DNA of 53,967 nucleotides from Asaia bogorensis (GTDB lineage Bacteria > Pseudomonadota > Alphaproteobacteria > Acetobacterales > Acetobacteraceae), in the NCBI GenBank assembly GCA_943333505.2, contig CALQTN020000024.1, forward strand, positions 1 through 53,967, written 5' to 3'. Within the stretch, counting starts at the first letter, position 1. Every line of letters begins with the position of its first letter. The notes under the pieces were generated by a model, which worked only from the letters and a program-made list of their open reading frames with translations, was not told the origin of the DNA and did not search any database. The position numbers and the translations under genes were made by a program. Shown here piece by piece: positions 16,388 through 26,246 of the stretch.

Positions 16388-18310
16388 ATGGCTGACGCCG
16401 GTGACGAGCATTCCGGTTTAAAGGCCTTCCTGAGCGGTTCGGATGGCGACCGGATCGCTCGTGGGTCTAGCCCCGCCGATCTCGGCGCTGATGCCAAGGA
16501 CAGGCTCCATATCCACGGTCTGGCCGAGGCAGTGGAAGTGCTTCGCCAAAACCTGGACAGACACACCCGCAGGACGCGTTATGGCTGGATAACCAACCGC
16601 CTGATGGTGGCGCGTAATATCGTCATCGCCGGCGGTGTGTTGGCTGCTCTGATCATCGCCCCGTTGGTGATGTTGCGTGAGGCTTATCGCCAAACGTTGA
16701 CTGTGGTTGCGTTTGACGTTCCCCAGAGCGTGGCCCAGCGTGGCATTACTGGCGAGGTGGTGGCAAAGCATCTGTTCGATGAAATGATCCTCCGCCGTCG
16801 GGCAATCAGTTCTTTCGATACCGGGGAGCTCAAAAGCGCGACTTCCGCACGGCGGAACGATATTGCTTCGTCCGACGGCGCATTCAGCCTGCAGGCGCTG
16901 TTTCGTTACTTGCGTACCCTGACCGGGCGCGAAATCACCGTCGATGGCGAAATGCTGCTCGATGGCGATAATGTAACCCTGGTGGCACGGGTGCCCGGCA
17001 ATCCCCCCCGCGTTGCGCGGGGTAAGCTTGCGGACTGGGAAAGGCTGATGGGCGGGTTGGCGAACTACGTGTTCGAAACCACCCAGCCCGTGGTGCTTGC
17101 CGCCTTCATGGGCGAAAATACGCGGACCCCGCAAGACATCGCCGCCCTGTCGCAACTCGTCCAGCGTATGGTCGAAACCGAGCCGCGCATTCCCGAAACC
17201 GAACTCGCAGTCGCCTATCACGCCTATGGCGAGGCGTTGCAACGCCAGCGCCGCACTGATGAGGCGCTGTTGGCCTGGGAGCGCGCGCGTGCCTACGATC
17301 CGAAGTTGGTGCTGCCTTACTGGTCAGCCGCCAACGTTCTGTTCGGCAGTGATCCGCAGGCGGCCGACGCGTTGTTCCGCCAGGCGCAAACCCTGCCGAG
17401 CAATTCGACCGATCGCCTGGGGGCCTATCTGCAGCGCTTTTATATCGCATCAAACAAGCGCGACTGCACCACCATGGCGAGCGTGCTGGCTTCCGCCGAA
17501 CAGATTGCTGCCGACCGAAAATTCAGCACCGTGATTGTGCGGATGAGTGCGGTGCACATGCAGAACTGCGAGTATCAGCAGGCGCGGGCGGTAAATTTGT
17601 TGCAGAATCTGGCGAACCTGCATTCTGAGGTCGCAACCTACTGGATAAATGTCGCCACTGCTCAGGCGCGTCGAGATCGCTGGCGTGAGTCGCATCAGGC
17701 GCAATTGCGGGTACTCGCCGCCGATCCCAATAAGCGCAACCCGTTCGTGCGGATGAACCTTGCGGTCACCTCCGCTGTCCTGGGTGAGTTGCAGCAGGCG
17801 GAAGCCTATTATCGGGCGGGCCTGGAAATGCAGAGCGCTGACAGCAGCCTTGCACGCAGCGTGCTCGGGACTATTCGCTTTTACCAGGGCGATTATGGTG
17901 CGGCCGAGCAGCTTCAGCGTTTGGTGGTCGCCGACAAATCTTCAGTTGGTGCAGACGATTTCGGCGATCTCGCCAAAACGATTGCCCGCCAGGACAGGGT
18001 TGACGAGGCGATCAAGGTGCTGCGCCAGGGGATCGCCCACACCCCGCAATTCTGCCCTAACTATGACGTTGCGGCATCGATCCTGCTCAGGGCAGGTCGC
18101 GATGCTGAGGCCTTTGCGCAATGGGATGCGGGTATCGCGCTGATGCCCAAATGCGACATCAACTACCTCCATTACGCTCAGGCGCAACACGCGCGTTCCA
18201 ATCCCGCTGCGGCACGGGCGTTGCTGGAAGCGCTGCTTCGACACGCACCCCTGTCGGATGCCGCCGTCGAAGCCAGACCCTTGCTTGCAGCGATCGGCCC
18301 GCCGAAATGA
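16388..18310 (+). CDS. Membrane-anchored TPR-repeat protein
   Basis: 640-residue protein not matching a named family that I recognise. A cytosolic N-terminal part of about 75 residues precedes one transmembrane helix (about 77-96, NIVIAGGVLAALIIAPLVML). A roughly 150-residue domain with DGEMLLDGDNVTLVARV follows, then many helical TPR-like repeats from about residue 270, for example AYHAYGEALQRQRRTDEALL and LGELQQAEAYYRAGLEM. The layout of a single helix, an adaptor domain and TPRs suggests a periplasmic scaffold or sensor. The first domain resembles adenylate-cyclase-associated TPR proteins in style only. It starts 4 bp after the preceding gene. Confidence 0.7.
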   Translation: MADAGDEHSGLKAFLSGSDGDRIARGSSPADLGADAKDRLHIHGLAEAVEVLRQNLDRHTRRTRYGWITNRLMVARNIVIAGGVLAALIIAPLVMLREAYRQTLTVVAFDVPQSVAQRGITGEVVAKHLFDEMILRRRAISSFDTGELKSATSARRNDIASSDGAFSLQALFRYLRTLTGREITVDGEMLLDGDNVTLVARVPGNPPRVARGKLADWERLMGGLANYVFETTQPVVLAAFMGENTRTPQDIAALSQLVQRMVETEPRIPETELAVAYHAYGEALQRQRRTDEALLAWERARAYDPKLVLPYWSAANVLFGSDPQAADALFRQAQTLPSNSTDRLGAYLQRFYIASNKRDCTTMASVLASAEQIAADRKFSTVIVRMSAVHMQNCEYQQARAVNLLQNLANLHSEVATYWINVATAQARRDRWRESHQAQLRVLAADPNKRNPFVRMNLAVTSAVLGELQQAEAYYRAGLEMQSADSSLARSVLGTIRFYQGDYGAAEQLQRLVVADKSSVGADDFGDLAKTIARQDRVDEAIKVLRQGIAHTPQFCPNYDVAASILLRAGRDAEAFAQWDAGIALMPKCDINYLHYAQAQHARSNPAAARALLEALLRHAPLSDAAVEARPLLAAIGPPK

Positions 18311-18332
18311 GTGGTGACAGCAGTTACCCGCA

Positions 18333-19757
18333 ATGCTCGACCTGCTGACCCCAGCCGAGATGGCCCGTGCCGACGCGGCAGCGGTGGCGGCGGGCCATTC
18401 GGTTGCCACCTTGATGGATGCTGCTGGCACGGCGATCGCCAATGCCATCCGCCGCCGCGTCCCACCGTGCCGGGTGCTGGTGCTGTGCGGCCCCGGCAAT
18501 AATGGTGGCGATGGCTATGTTGCGGCACGTTACCTCGCACAGATCGGCTGGCCGGTCGCGGTTGCGGCCCTGGCGCCGGCGCGGGGTGACGCGGCCATGG
18601 CGGCGGCGGGATGGCGGGGGCCGGTCGTGCCATTCTCGACCGCCGAGGCCGCGCGGGCCGATCTGGTAATCGATGCCGTTTTCGGCGCCGGCCTGCAACG
18701 TGATATCGCGCCGGAAATCTCCGATGTGCTCGCCGCCGCCCGTCGGATTGTCGCCGTCGATGTGCCGAGTGGGCTGGACGGCGGGACAGGGGGGCTGCGG
18801 GGTGTCGTCGCCCCGGCGGTGCTGACCGTGACCTTTTTTCGCAAGAAGCCAGGGCATTTGCTGCTGCCCGGGCGAACCTTGTGCGGGGAGATTGTGCTTG
18901 CCGATATCGGGCTGCCCGGCTCGGTGTTGCAAACCGTCCAGCCGCGCTGCTGGCAGAACGATCCCGCCTTGTGGCATGTGCCGCGCCCGGACACCGAGGC
19001 CCATAAATACACCCGTGGTCACGTCACCATTCTTGGGGGGACGGCGATGACCGGGGCCGCCCGCCTTGCCGCGGCCACCGCAAGGCGGGCCGGGGCAGGA
19101 ATGCTGACCATCGCCAGCCCGCCCGACGCCGCCCATATCTATCGCGGTGGCGATCCTGGATTGCTGGTCGACAGCGCCGATATCCCATCCCTGCTTGCCG
19201 ACGAGCGCCGCAAAGTCTGGGTTTGCGGACCCGGTCTCGGCATTGCTGCCGCGCAGGCCGCTCTGCCTATGCTGCTCGCATCAGGTCGCCAGATTGTCGT
19301 CGATGCCGACGCCATCACCGCCTGCGCGGGGGACCCCGCCGCCCTGCGCGGTGCCACGGTGCTCACCCCGCATGGCGGCGAGTTTGCCCGCGTCTTCGGC
19401 CCGCCCGGCCCCGACCGGGTCGCCGCCGTTCGTGCGGCCGCGGCCGAAACCGGCGCCGTGGTGCTGCTCAAAGGCGCCGATACCATCATCGCCGCCCCCG
19501 ATGGCCGTGTCGCGATCAACGCCAACGCGCCCCCGTGGCTTGCCACCGCGGGCGCCGGCGACGTACTTGCCGGGTTGATTGCCGGCCTGCTCGCCCAGGG
19601 CATGCCGGCCTGGGAGGCGAGCTGTGCCGCCGCATGGCTGCACGGCGCGGCTGCAACTGGCATCGGACCGGGGCTGATCGCCGAGGATCTGCCTGCTGCC
19701 ATCGCCAAATGCTTGCGGGACATGTGGTGGTCATGGTCTGGTGCGGCGAAGTCTTAA
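18333..19757 (+). CDS. nnr: Bifunctional NAD(P)H-hydrate epimerase / ADP-dependent dehydratase
   Basis: Repairs hydrated, dead NADHX and NADPHX. The 474-residue fusion has an N-terminal YjeF_N epimerase domain (LLTPAEMARADAAAVAAG, CGPGNNGGDGYVAARYL, VIDAVFGAGL, VDVPSGLDG) and a C-terminal ribokinase-fold dehydratase domain. The latter shows HKYTRGHVTILGG, VCGPGLG, VLTPHGGEFARVFG and the ATP/ADP-site motif TAGAGDVLAGLIAGLLAQG. Normal length and complete. It is followed at 12 bp by the epoxide-hydrolase-like gene. Confidence 0.93.
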   Translation: MLDLLTPAEMARADAAAVAAGHSVATLMDAAGTAIANAIRRRVPPCRVLVLCGPGNNGGDGYVAARYLAQIGWPVAVAALAPARGDAAMAAAGWRGPVVPFSTAEAARADLVIDAVFGAGLQRDIAPEISDVLAAARRIVAVDVPSGLDGGTGGLRGVVAPAVLTVTFFRKKPGHLLLPGRTLCGEIVLADIGLPGSVLQTVQPRCWQNDPALWHVPRPDTEAHKYTRGHVTILGGTAMTGAARLAAATARRAGAGMLTIASPPDAAHIYRGGDPGLLVDSADIPSLLADERRKVWVCGPGLGIAAAQAALPMLLASGRQIVVDADAITACAGDPAALRGATVLTPHGGEFARVFGPPGPDRVAAVRAAAAETGAVVLLKGADTIIAAPDGRVAINANAPPWLATAGAGDVLAGLIAGLLAQGMPAWEASCAAAWLHGAAATGIGPGLIAEDLPAAIAKCLRDMWWSWSGAAKS

Positions 19758-19769
19758 TCGGAGCCGCCA

Positions 19770-20726
19770 ATGTCCCCCACCCGTCGCGATGTTCAGGTCA
19801 ACGGCATCCGCCTCAACGTCGTCGAGGCCGGCGAGGGACCTTTGGTCATCCTGTGCCACGGCTGGCCGGAACTGGCCTATTCCTGGCGCCACCAGATCCC
19901 GGCGCTTGCCGCCGCCGGCTACAAGGTCGTCGCGCCCGACATGCGCGGCTATGGCCGTAGCGATTCGCCCACCGACATCGAGGCCTTCAACATCACCCAA
20001 CTGGTCGGTGACATCGTGGGCCTCGCCGCCCATTATGGCGATGCGCATCCCGTCGTGGTCGGCCATGACTGGGGTGCCAATGTCGCCTGGAATTGCGCCC
20101 TGATGCGCCCCGACCTGTTCCGCGCCGTTGCCGCGCTCAGCGTGCCGTTCCGCCCGCGCGGCCCAATGGCGCCGCTGCAGGCCCTGAAAGCGGCTGGCGT
20201 GGAAAACTTCTACTGGCAGTATTTCCAGGCCCCAGGTGTGGCCGAAGCGGAATTCGAGGCCGATCACGCCGCCAGTCTGCGCAAGGTGCTGTTCACCGGC
20301 TCCGGTGATGCCCCGCCGCGGGACAGCATGGCGCTGAACCTGCCGGCCGGCGGTGGCTTCCTGTCCCGCAGCATTGACCCCGAAACCCTGCCGGCCTGGC
20401 TGACCGCCGATGATATCGATTTCATGGCTGACCGCTTCCGGGGCAGCGGCTTTCGCGGTGGCTTCAACTACTACCGCAACATCGATCGCAACTGGTCGCT
20501 GACCGCGCCTTGGGCAGGCGCCAGCATCACCGTTCCCGCCCTGTTCATCGCCGGCACCCGCGATGTGGTGATCACCGGCTTCGGCAAAGCTGCCCTCGAA
20601 GCCATGCCCGCCAGCGTGCCGACCTTGCGTGATTCCGTGCTGATCGAGGGCGGCGGACACTGGATCCAGCAGGAACGCCCAGCCGAGGTCAACGCCGCGC
20701 TGATCAAATTCCTCGTGGGCCTTTAA
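19770..20726 (+). CDS. Epoxide hydrolase-like alpha/beta hydrolase
   Basis: 318 residues. The motif set fits soluble epoxide hydrolases rather than plain esterases. The oxyanion motif is HGWPE, the nucleophile is Asp in GHDWGANVAW, and lid tyrosines appear in NFYWQYFQ and GFNYYRN. The general-base His is in GGGHWIQQERP. It would open an epoxide to a diol. A ribosome site (CGGAGCC) precedes ATG 19770. The next gene starts 3 bp after its stop, so nnr, this gene and the AceE-like gene form one transcription unit. Confidence 0.85.
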   Translation: MSPTRRDVQVNGIRLNVVEAGEGPLVILCHGWPELAYSWRHQIPALAAAGYKVVAPDMRGYGRSDSPTDIEAFNITQLVGDIVGLAAHYGDAHPVVVGHDWGANVAWNCALMRPDLFRAVAALSVPFRPRGPMAPLQALKAAGVENFYWQYFQAPGVAEAEFEADHAASLRKVLFTGSGDAPPRDSMALNLPAGGGFLSRSIDPETLPAWLTADDIDFMADRFRGSGFRGGFNYYRNIDRNWSLTAPWAGASITVPALFIAGTRDVVITGFGKAALEAMPASVPTLRDSVLIEGGGHWIQQERPAEVNAALIKFLVGL

Positions 20727-20729
20727 ATC

Positions 20730-23072
20730 ATGGCAAGTATCGCCCTGCTGCGTCAGGTTGAGCGTAAGCTGCTGTGGCTGTCATCGTGGATGATCCACCA
20801 GGCCAATCATCTGCGCCCCAACCGTGACGGGTTGAAGGTTGGCGGACATCAGGCATCATGCGCGTCGTGCATTTCGATCATGACCGCGCTGTATTTCGAA
20901 ATACTGCGGCCGCAGGACCGGGTGGCGGTGAAGCCGCATGCCGCCCCCGTGTTTCACGCGATCAACTATCTTTACGGCCGCCAAACGGTGGATCAGATGC
21001 GTGGGCTGCGCCAATTCGGCGGTGCCCAGCCCTACCCAAGCCGGGTGAAGGATGGCGGCGAGGTTGATTTCTCCACCGGCTCGGTCGGGCTGGGTGTCGC
21101 GATGACCAGCTTTGCCGCCCTGATGGGCGATTATGTCCGCTTGCACGGTCTTGGCCGGGACGACATTCCCGCCGGGCGCCACATCGCCATCGCCGGTGAC
21201 GCCGAATTGGACGAGGGCAATATCTACGAGGCCCTGCTCGAAGGCTGGAAGCACGATGTCCGCAATGTCTGGTGGGTGATCGACTATAACCGCCAGAGCC
21301 TCGACTCGGTGGTCACCGACCGGTTGTTCGGCCGTATCGAGGGCCTGTTCCGCGACATGGGCTGGAACGTTATCACCATCAAATACGGCCGCAAGCTGCT
21401 GGCGGCCTTTGCCCAGCCGGGTGGCGAGAAACTGCGTGCCTGGATCGATGACTGCCCGAATTCGCTCTATTCGGCACTCACCTTTCAAGGCGGCGCGGCA
21501 TGGCGGCAAACCTTGCTGACCGACCTTGGCCGCGAAGTCGGGGTGCGCGCGATCATCGATACGCTGTCCGATGACGATCTCGCGGCGCTGATGAATAATC
21601 TCGGTGGCCACGATGTTGATGTGCTGATCGAGGAATTCCGTGCCGCAGCTGCAGCCGGCGACCAGCCAACCTGCTTCATCGCCTATACCATCAAAGGCAT
21701 GAGCCTGCCGTTTGCTGGCCACAAGGACAACCATGCCGGGCTGATGTCGAAGGAACAGATGGAATTGTTCCGCGGCGAGATGCACATCCGCCCCGACCAT
21801 GAATGGGACAAGTTCGAGGGCCTGGGCCACGATGCCGCAGCGGTTGAAGCGCTGATCGACGCCGCACCTTTCGCGACCAAAATGACCCCGGAAGGCCGCT
21901 TCCTTTCGGCGCCGATTGTCGCGGTGCCGGCCCAATTGCCAGCGCCCAAGGTTGCCGGACGCAAATCCTCGACCCAGGGCGGCTTTGGCGAAATTCTCGC
22001 CGAGATCGGCCGGGCGCAAGGCGCGTTCAAGGAATTATCGGACCATATCGTGACGACGTCGCCAGACGTGACGGTGTCCACCAATCTCGGCCCCTGGGTG
22101 AACCGGCGCGGGGTGTTCGACCGCCATACCCGCAACGACGTCTTTCGCGATTCCAAACTTGCCAGCGCCCAGCGTTGGGGGATGGCGCCGAAAGGGCAAC
22201 ATATTGAACTCGGCATCGCCGAGCAGAATTTGTTTCTGCTGCTCGGCGCTGCGGGTTTGGCCGACCGTTTGCACGGTGCGCGGGTGCTGCCGATCGGAAC
22301 GGTCTATGATCCGTTCGTCAATCGTGGCCTCGATGCGCTGATCTATGCCTGCTACCAGGATGCGCGGTTTCTGCTGGTCTCGACGCCATCTGGTATCACC
22401 CTCGCGCCTGAGGGCGGCCAGCACCAGTCGATCAACACCCCGTTGCTCGGCATCAGCACCGACCGGCTGGCGAGCTTCGAGCCCGCCTATGTCGATGAAG
22501 CCGCCATCCTGCTGCGCTACGCGTTTCACCACATGCAGCAGCCTGATGGTTCCGCAGTGTGGCTGCGGCTGTCGACGCGACAATTGCTGCAACCGGTGCG
22601 CACCCTTGATCCCGCCGCCGTGATCGCCGGCGCCCATTGGATCGTGCCGCCGGCCCCGGGCGCCCGCATCGCCATCGCCTATCAGGGCCCGGTGGCGCAG
22701 GAGGCCGAGGCCGCCTTCGCCGAGCTTGCATCCGAAGAACCTGGGGCCGGGCTGCTCGCTATCACCAGCCCCGACCGGTTGCACGCCGGCTGGCTTGCCG
22801 CCGGTCGCGCGCGCCGCGCTGGGGATCGGACCGCGCAAAGCTATATCGAGGCGATCCTGGCACCATTATCGCGCGACGCGGCGTTGGTCACCGTGCTGGA
22901 CGGCCATCCCGCCGCCCATGCCTGGCTGGGCGCAGTTCGCGGTCAGCGGGTCGTACCGCTGGGGCCTGACCGCTTCGGCCAGGGCGGCGATATTGTCGAT
23001 CTCTACCGCGAATACGGCCTCGACACCGACGCTATCCTGGATGCGTGTGCGGCGGCCTTGCTGGGGGACTGA
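20730..23072 (+). CDS. AceE/transketolase-like thiamine-diphosphate enzyme
   Basis: 780 residues, homologous to the homodimeric pyruvate dehydrogenase E1 (AceE) and transketolase superfamily. Seen: GGHQASCASCISIMTALYF, KPHAAPVFHAINYLYG and DFSTGSVGLGVAM. The ThDP-Mg motif is IAGDAELDEGNIYEA with WVIDYNRQS about 25 residues later. The pyrimidine-domain Glu region is HIELGIAEQNLFLLLG, and STPSGITLAPEGGQHQS follows. AceE itself is about 890 residues, and alphaproteobacteria usually carry a PdhA/PdhB E1, so this is likely an accessory 2-oxoacid or transketolase-type enzyme. No E2 or E3 gene lies nearby. Confidence 0.82.
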   Translation: MASIALLRQVERKLLWLSSWMIHQANHLRPNRDGLKVGGHQASCASCISIMTALYFEILRPQDRVAVKPHAAPVFHAINYLYGRQTVDQMRGLRQFGGAQPYPSRVKDGGEVDFSTGSVGLGVAMTSFAALMGDYVRLHGLGRDDIPAGRHIAIAGDAELDEGNIYEALLEGWKHDVRNVWWVIDYNRQSLDSVVTDRLFGRIEGLFRDMGWNVITIKYGRKLLAAFAQPGGEKLRAWIDDCPNSLYSALTFQGGAAWRQTLLTDLGREVGVRAIIDTLSDDDLAALMNNLGGHDVDVLIEEFRAAAAAGDQPTCFIAYTIKGMSLPFAGHKDNHAGLMSKEQMELFRGEMHIRPDHEWDKFEGLGHDAAAVEALIDAAPFATKMTPEGRFLSAPIVAVPAQLPAPKVAGRKSSTQGGFGEILAEIGRAQGAFKELSDHIVTTSPDVTVSTNLGPWVNRRGVFDRHTRNDVFRDSKLASAQRWGMAPKGQHIELGIAEQNLFLLLGAAGLADRLHGARVLPIGTVYDPFVNRGLDALIYACYQDARFLLVSTPSGITLAPEGGQHQSINTPLLGISTDRLASFEPAYVDEAAILLRYAFHHMQQPDGSAVWLRLSTRQLLQPVRTLDPAAVIAGAHWIVPPAPGARIAIAYQGPVAQEAEAAFAELASEEPGAGLLAITSPDRLHAGWLAAGRARRAGDRTAQSYIEAILAPLSRDAALVTVLDGHPAAHAWLGAVRGQRVVPLGPDRFGQGGDIVDLYREYGLDTDAILDACAAALLGD

Positions 23073-23090
23073 CGATCCTGCCGGCGTGGG

Positions 23091-23843
23091 TCAGTGAAAC
23101 ACCCGCCCGGCATCGATCACAATCGTCTGCCCGGTCATGGTTTCGGTCCGACACATCGTCACCACCATATCGGCGCAATCATCCTTGTCGGCGGCCTTCT
23201 TCAGCAACGCGCCGGCGGCGGAACTGGTGACCTGCTCGGCGCGCAAATTCGCGGTTGCCCGCGTGCCTTCCAGCAATCCCGGCGCCACGCAATTGACCAG
23301 CGTTTCCGGCGCCATCGCCACTGCCATACAGCGCGTGAGATGGATCAACCCGGCCTTGGCGACCGCATAGGCAATCGACGACCCGGTCGGCGTCAGCCCC
23401 GCCACCGATGATATATTGACCACCCGGCCCTGGCCTTGCGCCTTCATGATCGGCGCCACCGCCTTGGTCAGCCGCATCGGCCCGGTGAGGTTGATCGCCA
23501 TGATCTTGTCCCACAGCGCATCGTCCATATTGTCCAGTTCGCTGAACGGCACTGATTTGTTGAAGGCGGCATCGTTGATCAGAATATCGAGCCGGCCGAA
23601 GCGCGCGGTCACATCGGCTACCAGCTGCGCAATCGCGGCACCGTCGGTGATGTCGCAGGCGAATGCGGCCGCGTTGATCTGGTAGGTGGACGCCAGTTCG
23701 CGGGCCACTGCCTCGCCCTGGTCGCGGCTCTGCGCATACATGACCGCGATGTGAACGCCCTCGCGCGCCAGGGCATGGCAAATCCGTTGCCCAAGCCCGC
23801 CATTGCCGCCGGTGACCAACGCAACCGTACCTTTGAGTTCCAT
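23091..23843 (-). CDS. SDR-family oxidoreductase (FabG-like)
   Basis: 250-residue classical short-chain dehydrogenase. The cofactor motif is TGGNGGLG, DILINDAAFN replaces the usual NNAG, and the catalytic Ser-Tyr-Lys triad lies in ISSVAG...SIAYAVAKAG. The C-terminus has GQTIVIDAGRVFH. MELKGTV at 23843 has a strong AGGAGGG upstream, so longer in-frame starts were rejected. It converges with the AceE-like gene with 18 bp between stops. The substrate is unknown. Confidence 0.88.
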   Translation of the reverse strand: MELKGTVALVTGGNGGLGQRICHALAREGVHIAVMYAQSRDQGEAVARELASTYQINAAAFACDITDGAAIAQLVADVTARFGRLDILINDAAFNKSVPFSELDNMDDALWDKIMAINLTGPMRLTKAVAPIMKAQGQGRVVNISSVAGLTPTGSSIAYAVAKAGLIHLTRCMAVAMAPETLVNCVAPGLLEGTRATANLRAEQVTSSAAGALLKKAADKDDCADMVVTMCRTETMTGQTIVIDAGRVFH

Positions 23844-23903
23844 GCGATCCCTCCTGTTTCGCCGGAGAGAGTGCGACCAAACCCCGCCGCGGCGCAAATC
23901 GCA

Positions 23904-25139
23904 TCAGCTATTGCGCAGGCTTTCCGAAACCGGCACCCGCCAGGCCGCCAACGCCGGGAGCACCGCCAGCGCACTGCCGGCCAGCAGAAGTTCGAGCACA
24001 AAGCGCAACTCCGGCCAGCCGAGCGTGGCCGCCGCGCGTAATCCTGTCGAACTGGTCATCAACTCCGCGGCAAGTGTTGCCCCGAGCCAGCCAAGCGCCA
24101 GCCCGCCCAGACACCCACCGGCAATCAAGGCCGCAACCCCGAGCCAGATAACCAGGAACACGTAGAGCCGCGGCGCGCCCAGCGCCCGTAGCATTGCGTA
24201 ACGGCGGCGCCGCAGCCCGACGAGTGTGACGGCCACCAACATCACAGTGAGAAACACCACCAGATTGTTCAATCGCGTCATCACCAACAGCACATCGCGC
24301 ACATTGCCGACATTGCGATAGATCGACACCAGAACCTCGGCCGGGAACAGCGCCATGGTGCTACCCTGGCGATAAGTGCCGCGCAGCACATATGCGTCCG
24401 CCACCGCTCGTGGCTGGACCACGATCGCCGGCACGCCGGGAACCCTCGCGGCATCAAAAGGCGGACCAATTGGGGCATCTTCGACGAGATGCCCGTTGCC
24501 GAGGCCATGGGTTTCCCAAACCGATTCGACCGGGACCATGATCGCCCGATCCCATGGCGTGTTGCGCTTCGGCAGTCGTCCCACCACTTTGTAGACCACG
24601 CCTTCATGCTTGTGGGCACGCTCCTCCTCGCTTGCCGTGCCCATCGCGCCATGGGTCTGCACACCATGGGACGGGGTAATATTGGCACCGATCGCAAACG
24701 TGACGTCGGCGCCGACCACCGCTTCGTTTTCCGCGCGAAACACCCGGCCCTCACTGACGGTGAGGCGGCCCCAGGCGGTAACCAGCGGCGCGGTGGTGCC
24801 GATCACCGGCCAGCCATGCACGATGTCGCCGAATGCGATCGGCGCGGCGCCGGTGACGCGCGGGTCCGTCGCGAGCGTGTTGAGGATTGCTCCATCGATC
24901 AGCGGAATGGCGTCGATCTGCAAATAGGCCGCTGTCATCACCAATTGCGTCTGACTGCCCGGCGCGCCAATTAGCAGGGGAAAATCATCGGCCGCCCTGG
25001 CGCTGGCCTGGCGCAGGGCGCGTTCCTGGGCGCTGATCCCGACCCCGGTTGCAACCGCAATCGCGATGAGCAGCATCACCACTGCTGACGTCGAGCGCAT
25101 CGCCCGCATATCGGCGATCAGCATCGGCCACGGGTTCAT
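23904..25139 (-). CDS. FtsX/MacB-type ABC transporter permease
   Basis: 411-residue permease with one N-terminal transmembrane helix (about 18-36), a large periplasmic domain and three C-terminal helices, the FtsX-like layout. The periplasmic domain contains an unusual His-rich stretch, THGAMGTASEEERAHKHEG, and later THGLGNGHLVED, which might bind metal. Its start overlaps the ATPase gene by 4 bp. It is the last gene of the phoA-led operon. It is probably an exporter or a lipoprotein- or envelope-related ABC system; the cargo is unknown. Confidence 0.85.
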   Translation of the reverse strand: MNPWPMLIADMRAMRSTSAVVMLLIAIAVATGVGISAQERALRQASARAADDFPLLIGAPGSQTQLVMTAAYLQIDAIPLIDGAILNTLATDPRVTGAAPIAFGDIVHGWPVIGTTAPLVTAWGRLTVSEGRVFRAENEAVVGADVTFAIGANITPSHGVQTHGAMGTASEEERAHKHEGVVYKVVGRLPKRNTPWDRAIMVPVESVWETHGLGNGHLVEDAPIGPPFDAARVPGVPAIVVQPRAVADAYVLRGTYRQGSTMALFPAEVLVSIYRNVGNVRDVLLVMTRLNNLVVFLTVMLVAVTLVGLRRRRYAMLRALGAPRLYVFLVIWLGVAALIAGGCLGGLALGWLGATLAAELMTSSTGLRAAATLGWPELRFVLELLLAGSALAVLPALAAWRVPVSESLRNS

Positions 25140-25813
25140 CGCAGTTTCCCGCGGTCGAGTTGGTAAACCTTATCCATCTGCGCCAGTAGTGTCTGATCAT
25201 GCGACACCACCACCAGCATTGCCCCACCCGCCGTCGCGCGCTGGACCAGCAGATCGGTGATTGACCCGGCCGTCGCGGCATCAAGGCTCGCGGTCGGCTC
25301 GTCGGCCAAAATCAGCTTGGGCGCGAAGAGCAGCGCCCGGGCAATGGCCACGCGTTGTTGTTCGCCGCGCGACAAGGCTGCCACATTTCGGGCCGGGGTG
25401 ATGATGCCGGTTTCGGCGAGCAGGGCGATCGCCGCCGCGCGATGGTCCCCGGCCGGCGCGCCGCCGAAGCTGCATGGCAGCAGCACATTCTCCAACGCGC
25501 TCAATTCCGGCACCAGCAGAAAATCCTGGAATACCATCCCGACATTGGCGCGCCGCCAGGCATCGCGCGCCACCTCGCCCAGCGTGGCGATGTCCGTGCC
25601 GTTCCAAACCACCTTGCCGGCCTCGGGTCGCAAAAGCCCGGCGAAGACATGCAGCAGGCTGGTCTTGCCCGACCCGGATGGGCCGGCCAGGCCGATGCGG
25701 GCGCCAGGCTCGATGGCAAGCGCATCTATATCCACAATCCGCTGCGCCTCGCCCCGGCTGCCCACCGTCACTGTGATGGCGGACACATGCAGCCCGGCGC
25801 GATCAGACGGCAC
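25136..25813 (-). CDS. LolD/MacB-type ABC transporter ATP-binding protein
   Basis: 225-residue ATPase. Walker A is GPSGSGKTSLLHVFAGLL, the Q-loop is FQDFLLVPELSALENVLLP, the signature is LSRGEQQRVAIARALL and Walker B is LILADEPTASLD, with the H-loop in VVSHD. This is the family that pairs with FtsX/MacB permeases, consistent with the overlapping downstream permease gene. It overlaps the upstream DUF3299-like gene by 11 bp. Confidence 0.92.
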   Translation of the reverse strand: MPSDRAGLHVSAITVTVGSRGEAQRIVDIDALAIEPGARIGLAGPSGSGKTSLLHVFAGLLRPEAGKVVWNGTDIATLGEVARDAWRRANVGMVFQDFLLVPELSALENVLLPCSFGGAPAGDHRAAAIALLAETGIITPARNVAALSRGEQQRVAIARALLFAPKLILADEPTASLDAATAGSITDLLVQRATAGGAMLVVVSHDQTLLAQMDKVYQLDRGKLR

Positions 25814-26246
25814 GAAATTCGGCGTCCACGAGGCGTATCAGGCTGACAAAACCAGATTTGGGATCGGTCCACGACCCGATATCAAGTCGGCCACGCGCTT
25901 CGATCCGGGTGCCGCCATCAACCATCGCCATGACCCGGCGCATGTAAATGACCACGATGTCGATCGGCCAGTCGGCATCGGACTGGCAGAACGGGCAAAT
26001 CGTCATCGGCGTCGAGGTCAGCACAAAAAACGGGCTCTCCGCCGCCAATGGCGGTGCCATATAGCCGCGGATTGTAACGCTTGCGCCAGCGAGGCGGATT
26101 GTGGCGTCGGAGAACACCGCGCCGCGTACCCCGACGGATTTGTAGAGGTGGTTGAAATCGAGCCGTTCGTTGGCCCGCGCGGCGCCCGCCGCCAGCATTA
26201 TGCTGGCAACGAGCAGGCCGCGCCGATCGATCAGGCTATTCACCAA
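25803..26246 (-). CDS. Exported DUF3299-like protein
   Basis: 147 residues with a signal peptide: basic DRRGLL, hydrophobic VASIMLAAGA, cleavage after AARA. The mature part has IRGYMAPPL and FFVLTSTPMTICPFC, a pattern resembling DUF3299 periplasmic proteins, which I recall occurring beside FtsX-type ABC genes. The CPFC cysteines could bind metal or form a disulfide. It overlaps phoA by 11 bp and the ATPase gene by 11 bp, so these are one operon. The family call is from memory and moderate. Confidence 0.6.
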   Translation of the reverse strand: MVNSLIDRRGLLVASIMLAAGAARANERLDFNHLYKSVGVRGAVFSDATIRLAGASVTIRGYMAPPLAAESPFFVLTSTPMTICPFCQSDADWPIDIVVIYMRRVMAMVDGGTRIEARGRLDIGSWTDPKSGFVSLIRLVDAEFRAV

